A DNA stretch of 64,000 nt from Rhodanobacter sp. MP7CTX1 (GTDB taxonomy: Bacteria > Pseudomonadota > Gammaproteobacteria > Xanthomonadales > Rhodanobacteraceae): NCBI RefSeq assembly GCF_014205795.1, contig NZ_JACHCN010000002.1:372001-436000 (forward strand). The letters are read 5' to 3'. The translations under genes and the position numbers were made by a program. Numbering within the stretch: position 1 is the stretch's first letter; each line of letters begins with the position of its first letter. Below are positions 33,466 to 40,990 of the stretch, one piece after another. Below the pieces are notes generated by a model. The model ran no database searches. It was not told the origin of the DNA and saw only the letters and a list, made by a program, of their open reading frames with translations.

Positions 33466-34632
33466 TCAGCGCCCGGCCAGTGCATCGACGATGTTCAGAC
33501 GCATCGCCCGCAGCGCGGGCAAGGCACCCACCAGCAAGCCGACGACCACCATCAACACCAGCCCGTGTATCCAGATGTCGGCACCTACCGGAGCCATCGG
33601 TATGGCGCCGCCAGTCGCCGCATGAAAACCCGCAACCAACACAACGGCAAGCAACAGTCCCAGCACGCCACCGAGCAACAGCAGCAGCACCGATTCGGCC
33701 AGTACCATTGCCATCACGGCATGGCTGGAGAATCCAATCGTTTTCAGCACGGCCAGTTCGGACGTCCGTTCGCGTACCGCCTGCATCATCGTGTTGCCCG
33801 ACAGCAGCAACAAGGTGAAGAAAACAGCGCCCATGATCGAGCTGACGATCAAGCCGACGTCGGCCAGTTGCTTCATCCATGATGCGGTGGCGGCAGCTTC
33901 GGTTTGCGTGCGCGTCTCGTGATCGGAATTGTTCGACAGCGCGTCGATGGCCTTGGCTACCCGATCGGCCTGGTTCGCATCCGTGACGCGACTGACATAC
34001 CAGCCCACAGTGCCGCGGTTGTATGGCGTGCTGTCGTCAAAGTATTTCCAGTGCAGCAAAAACATCTGATCGAAGAAGCCACCGGCCTTCTTGTCTTTCG
34101 AGTGCAGGATGCCGACGATGTCGAACGTCCAGTTCTTGCTGCCGTCCTGTTGCGGAAAGATCGTGGACTGCATCGGGATCTTGTCGCCGACCTTCCAGTG
34201 ATACTTGGCAGCCAGCTGCTCACCGACCAGTGCTCCGGTACGCGTGTTGTCGAACGCCTTGTGCTCGTCTGCACTGACGTCAATCTCCGGATACTGGTCG
34301 AGGTAATTGTCGCTGACCGCAAAACTGAAGACCTGGTTATGCGGATCCTGATAGGCACCGCCGAACCAGTTCGCATAGCCCACCGACTTCACGCCAGGGA
34401 CCTGCGCGATCTGTGCGTCCAGCGCCTGCGGCAGGGTCTGGATGAAGGACAGCTTCGAACCGGTCTGCAGGCGCTGCGCACCGATGGCGCTCTTGCCGGC
34501 ATCGTCAAAGCCGGTGCGCACCGCGTCCAGCATGCCGAACAACAGAAACGCGGCGATGATCGACACCAGCGTGAGGAGGGTGCGCATTTTGCGGCGGAAC
34601 AGTGCTGCCCAGATTAAATGCAGATATTTCAT
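33466..34632 (-). CDS. ABC transporter permease, MacB/FtsX type (first permease)
   Basis: A 388-residue membrane protein starting MKYLHLIWAALFRRKMRTLL, the usual MacB-type N-terminus, with a first helix, a periplasmic domain (SVGYANWFGGAYQDPHNQVF) and three C-terminal helices (VGLIVSSIMGAVFFTLLLLS, TSELAVLKTIGFSSHAVMAM, GLVLMVVVGLLVGALPALRA). ATG 34632 has GAGGAGG about 6 bases upstream. It is distinct in sequence from the second permease, so the transporter is likely a heterodimer. It lies 10 bases after the ATPase gene. Confidence 0.88.
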   Translation of the reverse strand: MKYLHLIWAALFRRKMRTLLTLVSIIAAFLLFGMLDAVRTGFDDAGKSAIGAQRLQTGSKLSFIQTLPQALDAQIAQVPGVKSVGYANWFGGAYQDPHNQVFSFAVSDNYLDQYPEIDVSADEHKAFDNTRTGALVGEQLAAKYHWKVGDKIPMQSTIFPQQDGSKNWTFDIVGILHSKDKKAGGFFDQMFLLHWKYFDDSTPYNRGTVGWYVSRVTDANQADRVAKAIDALSNNSDHETRTQTEAAATASWMKQLADVGLIVSSIMGAVFFTLLLLSGNTMMQAVRERTSELAVLKTIGFSSHAVMAMVLAESVLLLLLGGVLGLLLAVVLVAGFHAATGGAIPMAPVGADIWIHGLVLMVVVGLLVGALPALRAMRLNIVDALAGR

Positions 34633-34642
34633 CGCGACCTCC

Positions 34643-35329
34643 TCAGGCAAACGCCTGCTCGACCAGCGTGCCTTTATCCAGATGCAACGTATGGTTCGCG
34701 TACTCGGCGGCCTTCGGATCATGGGTGACCATCACGATGGTCTTGCCATGCTCGCGGTTGAGTTGCCGCAGCAACCCGAGTACATCTTCGGCGGACTGAC
34801 GATCCAGATCACCGGTCGGCTCGTCGCAGACCAGCAAGGTGGGATCGGAGACGATCGCGCGGGCGATCGCGACGCGCTGCTGCTGGCCGCCGGACAATTC
34901 ATTCGGCTTGTGCGATGCGCGGTCCTGCAAACCGACCAATTGCAATGCAATGGCTGCGTTGTTGCGTCGCTGCGCTCCCGACAGCTTGGTCAGCAGCAAG
35001 GGCAACTCCACATTGCGCTGCGCCGACAGCATCGGCATCAGGTTGTAAAACTGAAAGACGAAGCCGACATGCGCCGCACGCCATTTTGCCAGCGCGCCAC
35101 CACCTAGCTGATCGATGCGCTGACCGGCCACGGTGATGCTGCCGCCACTGGGCGTATCCAGGCCACCGATGAGATTGAGCAGGGTGGTCTTGCCCGAACC
35201 GGATGGCCCCATCAGCGCCAGGAAATCACCCTGGGCAATGTCGAGGTTGATGTGATGCAGCACTTCGACTTTCTGCTTGCCGCGCTCATAAACTTTGGAG
35301 ATGTCGCGGATTTCGATCAACGTACCCAT
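34643..35329 (-). CDS. ABC transporter ATP-binding protein (MacB/LolD type)
   Basis: A 228-residue ATPase. Walker A GPSGSGKTT at 41-49, Q-loop region VFQFYNLMPMLSA, signature LSGGQQQRVAIARA, Walker B LLVCDEPTGDLD and the H-loop VTHDPKAAEYA are all intact. The EPTGDLD form and the short length are typical of the MacB/LolD subfamily that drives mechanotransmission rather than classic alternating transport. ATG 35329 has GGAG 7 bases upstream. It follows the membrane fusion gene after a 111-base gap that contains a REP element. Confidence 0.92.
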   Translation of the reverse strand: MGTLIEIRDISKVYERGKQKVEVLHHINLDIAQGDFLALMGPSGSGKTTLLNLIGGLDTPSGGSITVAGQRIDQLGGGALAKWRAAHVGFVFQFYNLMPMLSAQRNVELPLLLTKLSGAQRRNNAAIALQLVGLQDRASHKPNELSGGQQQRVAIARAIVSDPTLLVCDEPTGDLDRQSAEDVLGLLRQLNREHGKTIVMVTHDPKAAEYANHTLHLDKGTLVEQAFA

Positions 35330-35357
35330 GGCAGTACTCCTGATGAATGACTGTTCC

Positions 35358-35429
35358 TGTGGGAGCACCTTCAGTCGCGATGCTCTTTGAGCACTTTGCA
35401 AGGGCATCGCGACTGAAGTCGCTCCCACA
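35358..35429. repeat. GTGGGAGC-type REP palindrome, copy 1
   Basis: TGTGGGAGCACCTTCAGTCG at the left pairs with CGACTGAAGTCGCTCCCACA at the right, flanking GATGCTC and GGGCATC arms. The same long hairpin recurs at 39804-39877. It stands inside the efflux operon between the fusion-protein gene and the ATPase gene, where it could reduce expression of downstream genes relative to the first or stabilise the upstream message. Confidence 0.85.
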
Positions 35430-35440
35430 AGTAAGAACCT

Positions 35441-36679
35441 CTACGGTGTTGCGGCTTTCATTTGGACGTCCGAACCGTCATGCAGCGAGGCGGGCGGCGA
35501 CAGCACCACGTTGTCGCCCACGCTGACCGCTGCGGGAACGAGCCGCAGCTCGCCATAGCTCTGAGTCGACGGCTCCACCGTACGTTGCCGCACCTTGCCG
35601 TCGACGACCACGAACACCACGCTGTGGCCGTCGCGCTGCACGATCGCCTTGGCCGGCAGCAGTACGCCCCTGGGTGCTTGCGCTGCGACCTTCGGCTTCA
35701 CCTCAAGAAACGACACGCGCACACCCATGTCCGGCACGATGCGGCTGTCCTTTTGTTCGATCGCCACGCGAACCTTTACCGTGGCCTTGCCGCGATCGGC
35801 GGCCGGCACGATGGCGATCACGTGCGCCGGAATCTTCCAGTCCGGGTAGGCATCGAGTACCGCCTCGGCCGGCATGTCTGGCTTCACGCGACCGATGTAG
35901 GCCTCGTTGACGTCGACGTCCACCTCCAGCGAATCCATGTCGACGATGGTGCCAATGCCGGTGCGGGTGAAACCGCCGCCGGCGGAGAACGGCGAAATGA
36001 TTTCGCCGACCTGCGCATCCTTCGTGGTGATCACACCGGTGAACGGCGCGCGCACCACGCAGTAATCGAAATTGACCTTTGCCTCGACGACTTGTGCGTC
36101 TGCCGACACGGCCTGTTTCTGCTGCGACCCGAGTTGTGCACGCATGCTGTTGGCGAGCGTACGAGCCTGCTCGGCGAGCTGCGTCGAAACCAGACCGCTC
36201 GTGGCGAGGGATTCCTCGCGCGCCGCATCCCGCAAGTTCTGCGCGAGCTGTGCCTGGAACTGCGCCACCAGTGCATGCGCTGCGGCGGCCTGCGCCACAG
36301 CCGTATCGAGCGCTGCCTTGTAGGCACTGTCGTCCAGCCGCGCCAGTACTTGATCCTTGGTTACGTGATCACCTTCCTCGATCAGTACGGCGATCAACGT
36401 GCCGGTGATCTGCGCCGATACTGTGGCCTGCCGCCGCGCGGTGACATACCCGGTGGCCTGCAGCACGGCACCGGCTTCGCTATCGGTAGTTGGCGATACC
36501 GCTTGCGCGGTCTGCACCAGCACGGCCGAGTGACCCATCAGCATCCAGGCCGCCCCGCCCAGCAGCAACAGCAGGAGCACGATGCCGACGGCCCACGGCC
36601 AGCGGCCCGAGCCGCTGCCGTGATCCTCGCGCTGATGGCGCTCGATGCGAAGTTGTTTCAACAGATCCGCGTTGTCCAC
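35441..36679 (-). CDS. Membrane fusion protein of a MacA/HlyD-type efflux pump
   Basis: A 412-residue periplasmic adaptor anchored by one N-terminal helix (WPWAVGIVLLLLLLGGAAWM, about residues 30-55). Then come the biotinyl-lipoyl part (ATVSAQITGTLIAVLIEEGD), a coiled-coil hairpin rich in Ala and Gln (about 125-215), the second lipoyl half (CVVRAPFTGVITTKDAQVGE) and beta-barrel domains. GTG 36679, after GGGAGTAAGG, is the best start. It is the first gene of the operon and should bridge the permeases to an outer-membrane TolC-like channel, which is not encoded here. Substrate unknown. Confidence 0.88.
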   Translation of the reverse strand: MDNADLLKQLRIERHQREDHGSGSGRWPWAVGIVLLLLLLGGAAWMLMGHSAVLVQTAQAVSPTTDSEAGAVLQATGYVTARRQATVSAQITGTLIAVLIEEGDHVTKDQVLARLDDSAYKAALDTAVAQAAAAHALVAQFQAQLAQNLRDAAREESLATSGLVSTQLAEQARTLANSMRAQLGSQQKQAVSADAQVVEAKVNFDYCVVRAPFTGVITTKDAQVGEIISPFSAGGGFTRTGIGTIVDMDSLEVDVDVNEAYIGRVKPDMPAEAVLDAYPDWKIPAHVIAIVPAADRGKATVKVRVAIEQKDSRIVPDMGVRVSFLEVKPKVAAQAPRGVLLPAKAIVQRDGHSVVFVVVDGKVRQRTVEPSTQSYGELRLVPAAVSVGDNVVLSPPASLHDGSDVQMKAATP

Positions 36680-36999
36680 CCTTACTCCCTGCCGGCATGG
36701 CCGGTTGCCCGATGAGTGCAAGATTGACTGATCACCCACATCGCGATCAGGGTGCAGCATCAGTCATCGTCGATGACAGGTGTCATCCGGGCAAACGTCG
36801 ACTCCCCCGTTGCCCGGGTATGCCTGGAGAGAGGGTAACCTTTTGCCCGCTTCAGATGCCATTCGGCCCGGACCTCCTGCCAGACATCGTCGCGGCGATG
36901 CAGCAGACACACGCATGATTCACGGCACTCTCCTGCCGTATGGCGTTGCACGAGGTTACACCCGCGACTGGATCCGCCCGCTTTTGCTACGCTTGCCGC
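36680..36999. promoter_or_regulatory. Divergent intergenic region with two abutting palindromes
   Basis: This 320-base region separates the leftward efflux operon from the rightward FAH gene and has no convincing gene. At 36764-36785 two perfect inverted repeats overlap: TCATCG-T-CGATGA and TGACA-GG-TGTCA. They lie about 85 bases before the GTG of the fusion-protein gene, a plausible operator position. No regulator gene is next to it. A weaker hydrophobic-looking frame in this interval is not convincing. Confidence 0.45.
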
Positions 37000-37686
37000 A
37001 TGACCTACATCATCGCTCCCCCCGCCATTCCCAGCCTGCCGATCATCGGTAGCGATCAACGATTCCCGATCCGCCGGGTGTTCTGCATCGGCCGCAATTA
37101 CGCCGAACATGCGCGCGAAATGGGCGCCACCGTGGATAAATCCGCACCGATGTTTTTCTGCAAACCGGCCGATGCGGTAGTCAGCGACGGTGCCGATGTG
37201 CCCTACCCGCAAGCCACCAGCGAGCTGCATCACGAAGTGGAGATGGTGGTGGCGCTGGGCGCCGGCGGCCATGATCTCACCGCCGAACAGGCGTCATCGC
37301 TGGTCTGGGGCTATGGCGTAGGGCTGGATCTGACCCGTCGCGACCTGCAGGCGCAGGCCAAGGCCAAGGGTCATCCATGGGATGTCGCCAAGGCATTTGA
37401 TCATTCCGCGCCGATTTCCGCGCTGCGTCCGGCAGCCGAGGCGACGCTGGACGCGAACAGCGTGCTGCGGCTGAGCGTCAACGGCGAGCTGCGTCAGCAG
37501 ACCACGCTAAGCGAAATGGTGCATGACGTACCGCAGATCATCGCTGCATTGTCTACGCTGTTCGAGCTCAAGGCTGGCGACCTGATCTTTACCGGCACGC
37601 CGGCCGGTGTTGCTGCACTGCAACGCGGCGACCGTTTCCATGCCGAGCTGGTCGGAGTCGCCGAACTGAACGGCCAGGTCGTCTGA
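37000..37686 (+). CDS. Fumarylacetoacetate hydrolase-family protein
   Basis: A 228-residue cytosolic enzyme of the FAH superfamily. Family marks: RVFCIGRNYAEHAREMG, PMFFCKPADAVV, the metal ligands in ELHHEVEMVVALG, GVGLDLTRRDLQ, KAFDHSAPIS and GDLIFTGTPAGVAAL. These suit acylpyruvate hydrolases, oxaloacetate decarboxylases or related C-C hydrolases of the FahA/YcgM type; the exact substrate is unknown. ATG 37000 matches the family N-terminus; an upstream in-frame ATG at 36940 adds 20 non-conserved residues. mscL follows on the same strand after 81 bases. Confidence 0.88.
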   Translation: MTYIIAPPAIPSLPIIGSDQRFPIRRVFCIGRNYAEHAREMGATVDKSAPMFFCKPADAVVSDGADVPYPQATSELHHEVEMVVALGAGGHDLTAEQASSLVWGYGVGLDLTRRDLQAQAKAKGHPWDVAKAFDHSAPISALRPAAEATLDANSVLRLSVNGELRQQTTLSEMVHDVPQIIAALSTLFELKAGDLIFTGTPAGVAALQRGDRFHAELVGVAELNGQVV

Positions 37687-37767
37687 CCCAAGGCACCCCT
37701 CCGCTGTCCGCAGCCAAGGCATCGCGCTAAAGTCCCTCAGGTCAATCGCCAACCCAAGGAGAGAAGC

Positions 37768-38187
37768 ATGAGCATGCTGCAGGAATTCAGGGCTTTCGCC
37801 ATGCGCGGCAGTGTCGTCGACCTGGCAGTCGGCGTGGTTATCGGTGCTGCATTCGGCAAGATCGTCAGTTCGCTGGTCGAGCAGATCATCATGCCGCCGA
37901 TCGGCCTGCTGACGGGCGGCGTTGATTTTTCTTCGATAAAATGGGTACTCAAGCCGGGTGACGACAGCGATCCGAAACACAAGATTGCCGAAGTGGCGAT
38001 CGGCTATGGCGCCTTCATCAACACCATCATCACCTTCCTCATCATCGCGGCGGCGATCTTCCTGGTGGTCAAGGCGATCAACAGCATGCAGAAGAAGCCC
38101 GAGGAAACTCCGTCTACACCGGCCGATGTTGCCCTGCTTACCGAGATCCGCGATCTGCTGAAAGCCAGGCCAATCGACAGGGTTTAA
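37768..38187 (+). CDS. mscL: Large-conductance mechanosensitive channel MscL
   Basis: A 139-residue channel that opens under membrane tension to release solutes on hypo-osmotic shock. The amphipathic N-terminus [20 protein letters not shown] leads into the pore helix ([19 protein letters not shown]), a short periplasmic loop, the second helix ([20 protein letters not shown]) and a cytoplasmic helix ([14 protein letters not shown]). ATG 37768 has AAGGAGAG just upstream. Length is standard. A strong terminator follows. Confidence 0.97.
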   Translation: MSMLQEFRAFAMRGSVVDLAVGVVIGAAFGKIVSSLVEQIIMPPIGLLTGGVDFSSIKWVLKPGDDSDPKHKIAEVAIGYGAFINTIITFLIIAAAIFLVVKAINSMQKKPEETPSTPADVALLTEIRDLLKARPIDRV

Positions 38188-38218
38188 GCGTCGGGCAGCA
38201 CGCCATCGCGATCATCCC

Positions 38219-38253
38219 GAGGCCGGACATTCCACGAGTGTCCGGCCTCTTTG
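38219..38253 (+). terminator. Intrinsic terminator after mscL
   Basis: GAGGCCGGACA, a 9-base loop, TGTCCGGCCTC and then TTTG form an 11-base-pair GC-rich hairpin with a short U-run, 32 bases after the mscL stop. Confidence 0.85.
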
Positions 38254-38349
38254 CATCCATACGCCATGCATCACCCGATGCATGACTTGTGGCCCAAGCA
38301 GCATTCGCCCGCCACGCCATAATCGGGGTTTGCTGCCGAGGATCTCTTG

Positions 38350-39792
38350 ATGCGCCGACTTCCACTCACTCTGCTCGCCGCCAGTCTGCTGATGGCGGTC
38401 GGGACGGCCAGTGCCGCCGACCACGACACCACCATCCCTGCCGCCGCCGTGCACACCGCCGAACAGTTGCGTGACCGGGCGCTGCAGGACAACACCGGCT
38501 ATCAGATCGTCACTTCATTGACCACGGAAATTGGCCCGCGTCTTGCTGGCGGCGTGAACGATCAGCGTGCACGCGACTGGGCCATCGCAAAATTCAAGGC
38601 GCTCGGTTTCGACAAGGTCTACACCGAACCGGTGACGTATCCGTTGTGGGAGCGCCGCAGCGAAAGCGGTTCCATTGTCGCGCCGTTCCCGCAGCATCTC
38701 GTGCTGACCGCGCTGGGCTATTCGCCGGGCACCCCGAAAGGCGGCCTCACCGCACAAGTAGTGCAGTTCGCCAGCCTCGATGCGCTGAAGGCGGCCGACC
38801 CGGCCAACTTGCAAGGCAAGATCGTCTACGTCGGCTACCGCATGCAGCGAACCAAAGACGGTCACGACTACGGCATGGGTTCGGCCATGCGCGTGGGTGG
38901 CCCGGTGCTTGCCGCATCGAAGGGCGCCGCCGGTTATCTGTTGCGCTCGGCCGGTACCGATGCGCAGGAGCGCATCGCCCATACCGGCGTTACCGGCTTC
39001 AAGGATGGGGCCAAGGGCATCCCCTCGGCAGCATTGTCCAACCCGGATGCCGACCAGCTTGAACGCGAACTGGCCTATGGCAAACCGGTCACCATGAAGC
39101 TCGATCTCGACTGTGGCATCGTCGGCCAATACACCGGCGCGAACGTGATCGGCGAGATTACCGGCAGCAAGCATCCCGACCAGGTGGTCGCGATTGGCGG
39201 CCATCTCGATTCGTGGGACCCGGGCACCGGCGCGATCGATGACGGCGCCGGCGTGGCGATCGCGATGGCGGCCGCCAAGTTGATCCACGACCTGCCGCAG
39301 CGCCCCGATCGCACGATCCGGGTCATCGCGTTCGCGAACGAGGAGATGGGCCTGTGGGGCGGCAAGGCTTACGCCGATAAACACGCGGCCGAAGTCGGCA
39401 AATTCCAGCTCGGCACCGAGTCTGACCTCGGCGCAGCGCCGGTGTGGAAAATGAGCGCCAGCGTCAAGCCGCAGGCACGTGGCGCGATCGAGCAGATCGC
39501 CAAGGTACTGGAGCCGATCGGCGTGACCTATGACGCCAAACGTCCCGGCGGCGGCGGCTCCGACCTGTCGCAGATGCATGGCAAGGGCATGGCCGCGCTG
39601 TCGCTGGAGCAGGACGCCACCTACTACTTCGACTGGCACCACACTGCCAACGACACGCTGGACAAGATCGATCCCAAGCAACTGGCGCAAAACATCGCCG
39701 TGTATGCGGCGTTCTCGTACATGGCCGCACAGGCGGATGGCGACTTTGGCTCCGCGCCTGACGCATTCGCTGGTGACGGCAGCAAGGAGTAA
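38350..39792 (+). CDS. M28-family zinc peptidase, exported
   Basis: A 480-residue secreted or periplasmic aminopeptidase/carboxypeptidase. It has a signal peptide (LLAASLLMAVGTASA), a PA (protease-associated) domain inserted at about 120-255, and the M28 catalytic core with GGHLDSWDPGTGAIDDGAGV (zinc ligands His and Asp, bridging Asp), catalytic NEEMGLWGG, ESDLGA and the last zinc histidine in DWHHTANDTLDKID. The layout resembles plasma glutamate carboxypeptidase-like peptidases, releasing amino acids from small peptides. ATG 38350 has GAGGA 6-7 bases upstream. Confidence 0.9.
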   Translation: MRRLPLTLLAASLLMAVGTASAADHDTTIPAAAVHTAEQLRDRALQDNTGYQIVTSLTTEIGPRLAGGVNDQRARDWAIAKFKALGFDKVYTEPVTYPLWERRSESGSIVAPFPQHLVLTALGYSPGTPKGGLTAQVVQFASLDALKAADPANLQGKIVYVGYRMQRTKDGHDYGMGSAMRVGGPVLAASKGAAGYLLRSAGTDAQERIAHTGVTGFKDGAKGIPSAALSNPDADQLERELAYGKPVTMKLDLDCGIVGQYTGANVIGEITGSKHPDQVVAIGGHLDSWDPGTGAIDDGAGVAIAMAAAKLIHDLPQRPDRTIRVIAFANEEMGLWGGKAYADKHAAEVGKFQLGTESDLGAAPVWKMSASVKPQARGAIEQIAKVLEPIGVTYDAKRPGGGGSDLSQMHGKGMAALSLEQDATYYFDWHHTANDTLDKIDPKQLAQNIAVYAAFSYMAAQADGDFGSAPDAFAGDGSKE

Positions 39793-39803
39793 GTGCGAGA
39801 ACC

Positions 39804-39877
39804 TGTGGGAGCGACTTCAGTCGCGATGCTCTTGTCGAAATGGTCGAAGAGCCATCGCGACTGAAGTCGCTCCCACA
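39804..39877. repeat. GTGGGAGC-type REP palindrome, copy 2
   Basis: TGTGGGAGCGACTTCAGTCG and CGACTGAAGTCGCTCCCACA form long matching arms with CGATGCTCTT and AGAGCCATCG continuing inward. It is the same family as 35358-35429 and lies between the convergent M28 and MarR genes. Confidence 0.88.
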
Positions 39878-39905
39878 AGGGATCTGAGCTGACTTTGCGC
39901 AAGCT

Positions 39906-40367
39906 CTACGGCGTCGGCACATCCGGTGACGCCTGATCCAGCGCGAGCAGGTTTTCCTTGATCCGGTTGATCACGGCCAGCGCCTGCTCCAGTTCGTCGT
40001 AGTCGATACCGACGGTGGCGTCCTTGCGCAGGTCGCGGGCGATCAACTCCATGTCATCGACAATCACTCGCGCCTGTTCGGTGGTGTGCAAGCGCCACGC
40101 ACGGCGGTCCTTCGGATCGTGCCGGCGCTCGACAAAGCCGGCCGCCTGCAGCCGGTCGATCACCCGACCCACCGCGATCGGTTCCATTTCCAGAAATTCG
40201 GCCAGCTCGGTTTGCCTTAGCCCTTCGCGGTGGTACAACACCTTCGTGGCGCGCCACTGTGCACGAGTCAGCCCGAATTTCACGGCGCGCCGATCGAAGT
40301 GCTTGCGAAACAGCAAGGTCACATCGCTAAGCAGATAGCCGAAGGAAATATCTTCCGTTTTTGCCAT
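39906..40367 (-). CDS. MarR-family transcriptional regulator
   Basis: A 153-residue winged-helix regulator. FGLTRAQWRATKVLYHREGL, RQTELAEFLEMEPIAVGRVI (recognition helix region) and the wing FVERRHDPKDRRAWRLHTTE are typical MarR elements; helices at both ends should form the dimer. ATG 40367 fits the family start. It diverges from the macrodomain gene across a 67-base gap, so it might control that gene or itself. Many MarR proteins respond to phenolic ligands; no ligand can be inferred here. Confidence 0.9.
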   Translation of the reverse strand: MAKTEDISFGYLLSDVTLLFRKHFDRRAVKFGLTRAQWRATKVLYHREGLRQTELAEFLEMEPIAVGRVIDRLQAAGFVERRHDPKDRRAWRLHTTEQARVIVDDMELIARDLRKDATVGIDYDELEQALAVINRIKENLLALDQASPDVPTP

Positions 40368-40434
40368 GATCCGTTGAAACCTCGTCGCGCCCCGTCGCCC
40401 TTCCGAAGCATACGTTGCGGCAACCTTCGAAGCC

Positions 40435-40962
40435 ATGCCCATCAACGCCATCACCGCCGACATCACCCAGCTCCATGTGGACGCCATCGTCAATGCGGCC
40501 AACCCCACGCTGCTCGGTGGCCGCGGTGTGGATGGCGCCATCCATCGTGCGGCGGGACCCTCCTTGCTGGAAGCCTGCCGTGCCCTTCCCGAATGCTCGC
40601 CGGGCGTGCGCTGTCCGACCGGCGAGGCACGCATCACGCCTGGCTTTGCGCTGCCGGCGCGTTACGTCATCCACACCGTAGGGCCGATCTGGCACGGTGG
40701 CAACCACGCTGAAGCGCGTATGCTCGAATATTGCTATCGAAACGCCATGCGTCTGCTACGCGAGTATCGATTGCACACGATCGCGTTTCCGGCGATCAGC
40801 TGCGGCGTCTACGGCTATCCCGCCGCACTGGCGGCAGGTGTGGCCGTGGCCACGCTGCGCGACGAACTCGACGAGGATTCATCCATCGACGTCAGTCTGT
40901 GCTGCTTCAACGACACTATGCGTGCCAGCTGTCAGCGGGCTCTAGATGAAGCGGGAACTTGA
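40435..40962 (+). CDS. ymdB: Macrodomain O-acetyl-ADP-ribose deacetylase (YmdB-like)
   Basis: A 175-residue single macrodomain protein. ITADITQLHVDAIVNAANPT, the glycine-rich GGRGVDGAIHRAAG, HTVGPIW and PAISCGVYGYPAALAA are the ADP-ribose-binding loops, including the Asn and Asp residues used by the MacroD/YmdB class to remove O-acetyl or ADP-ribosyl groups. No ADP-ribosyltransferase toxin is adjacent. The end of the gene (RALDEAGT) is formed by the first unit of a 16-base tandem repeat. It faces the leftward Bat operon. Confidence 0.9.
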   Translation: MPINAITADITQLHVDAIVNAANPTLLGGRGVDGAIHRAAGPSLLEACRALPECSPGVRCPTGEARITPGFALPARYVIHTVGPIWHGGNHAEARMLEYCYRNAMRLLREYRLHTIAFPAISCGVYGYPAALAAGVAVATLRDELDEDSSIDVSLCCFNDTMRASCQRALDEAGT

Positions 40963-40990
40963 TGAAGCGGGAACTTGATGAAGCTTGAAC
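40945..40990. repeat. Short tandem repeat at the end of the macrodomain gene
   Basis: GATGAAGCGGGAACTT occurs at 40945-40960 and again at 40961-40976, with a diverged third unit (GATGAAGCTTGAAC) after that. Each unit carries an in-frame TGA at its junction with the next, so the stop of the macrodomain gene is formed by the first unit boundary. The array reaches the last codon of batD on the other strand. Confidence 0.85.
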
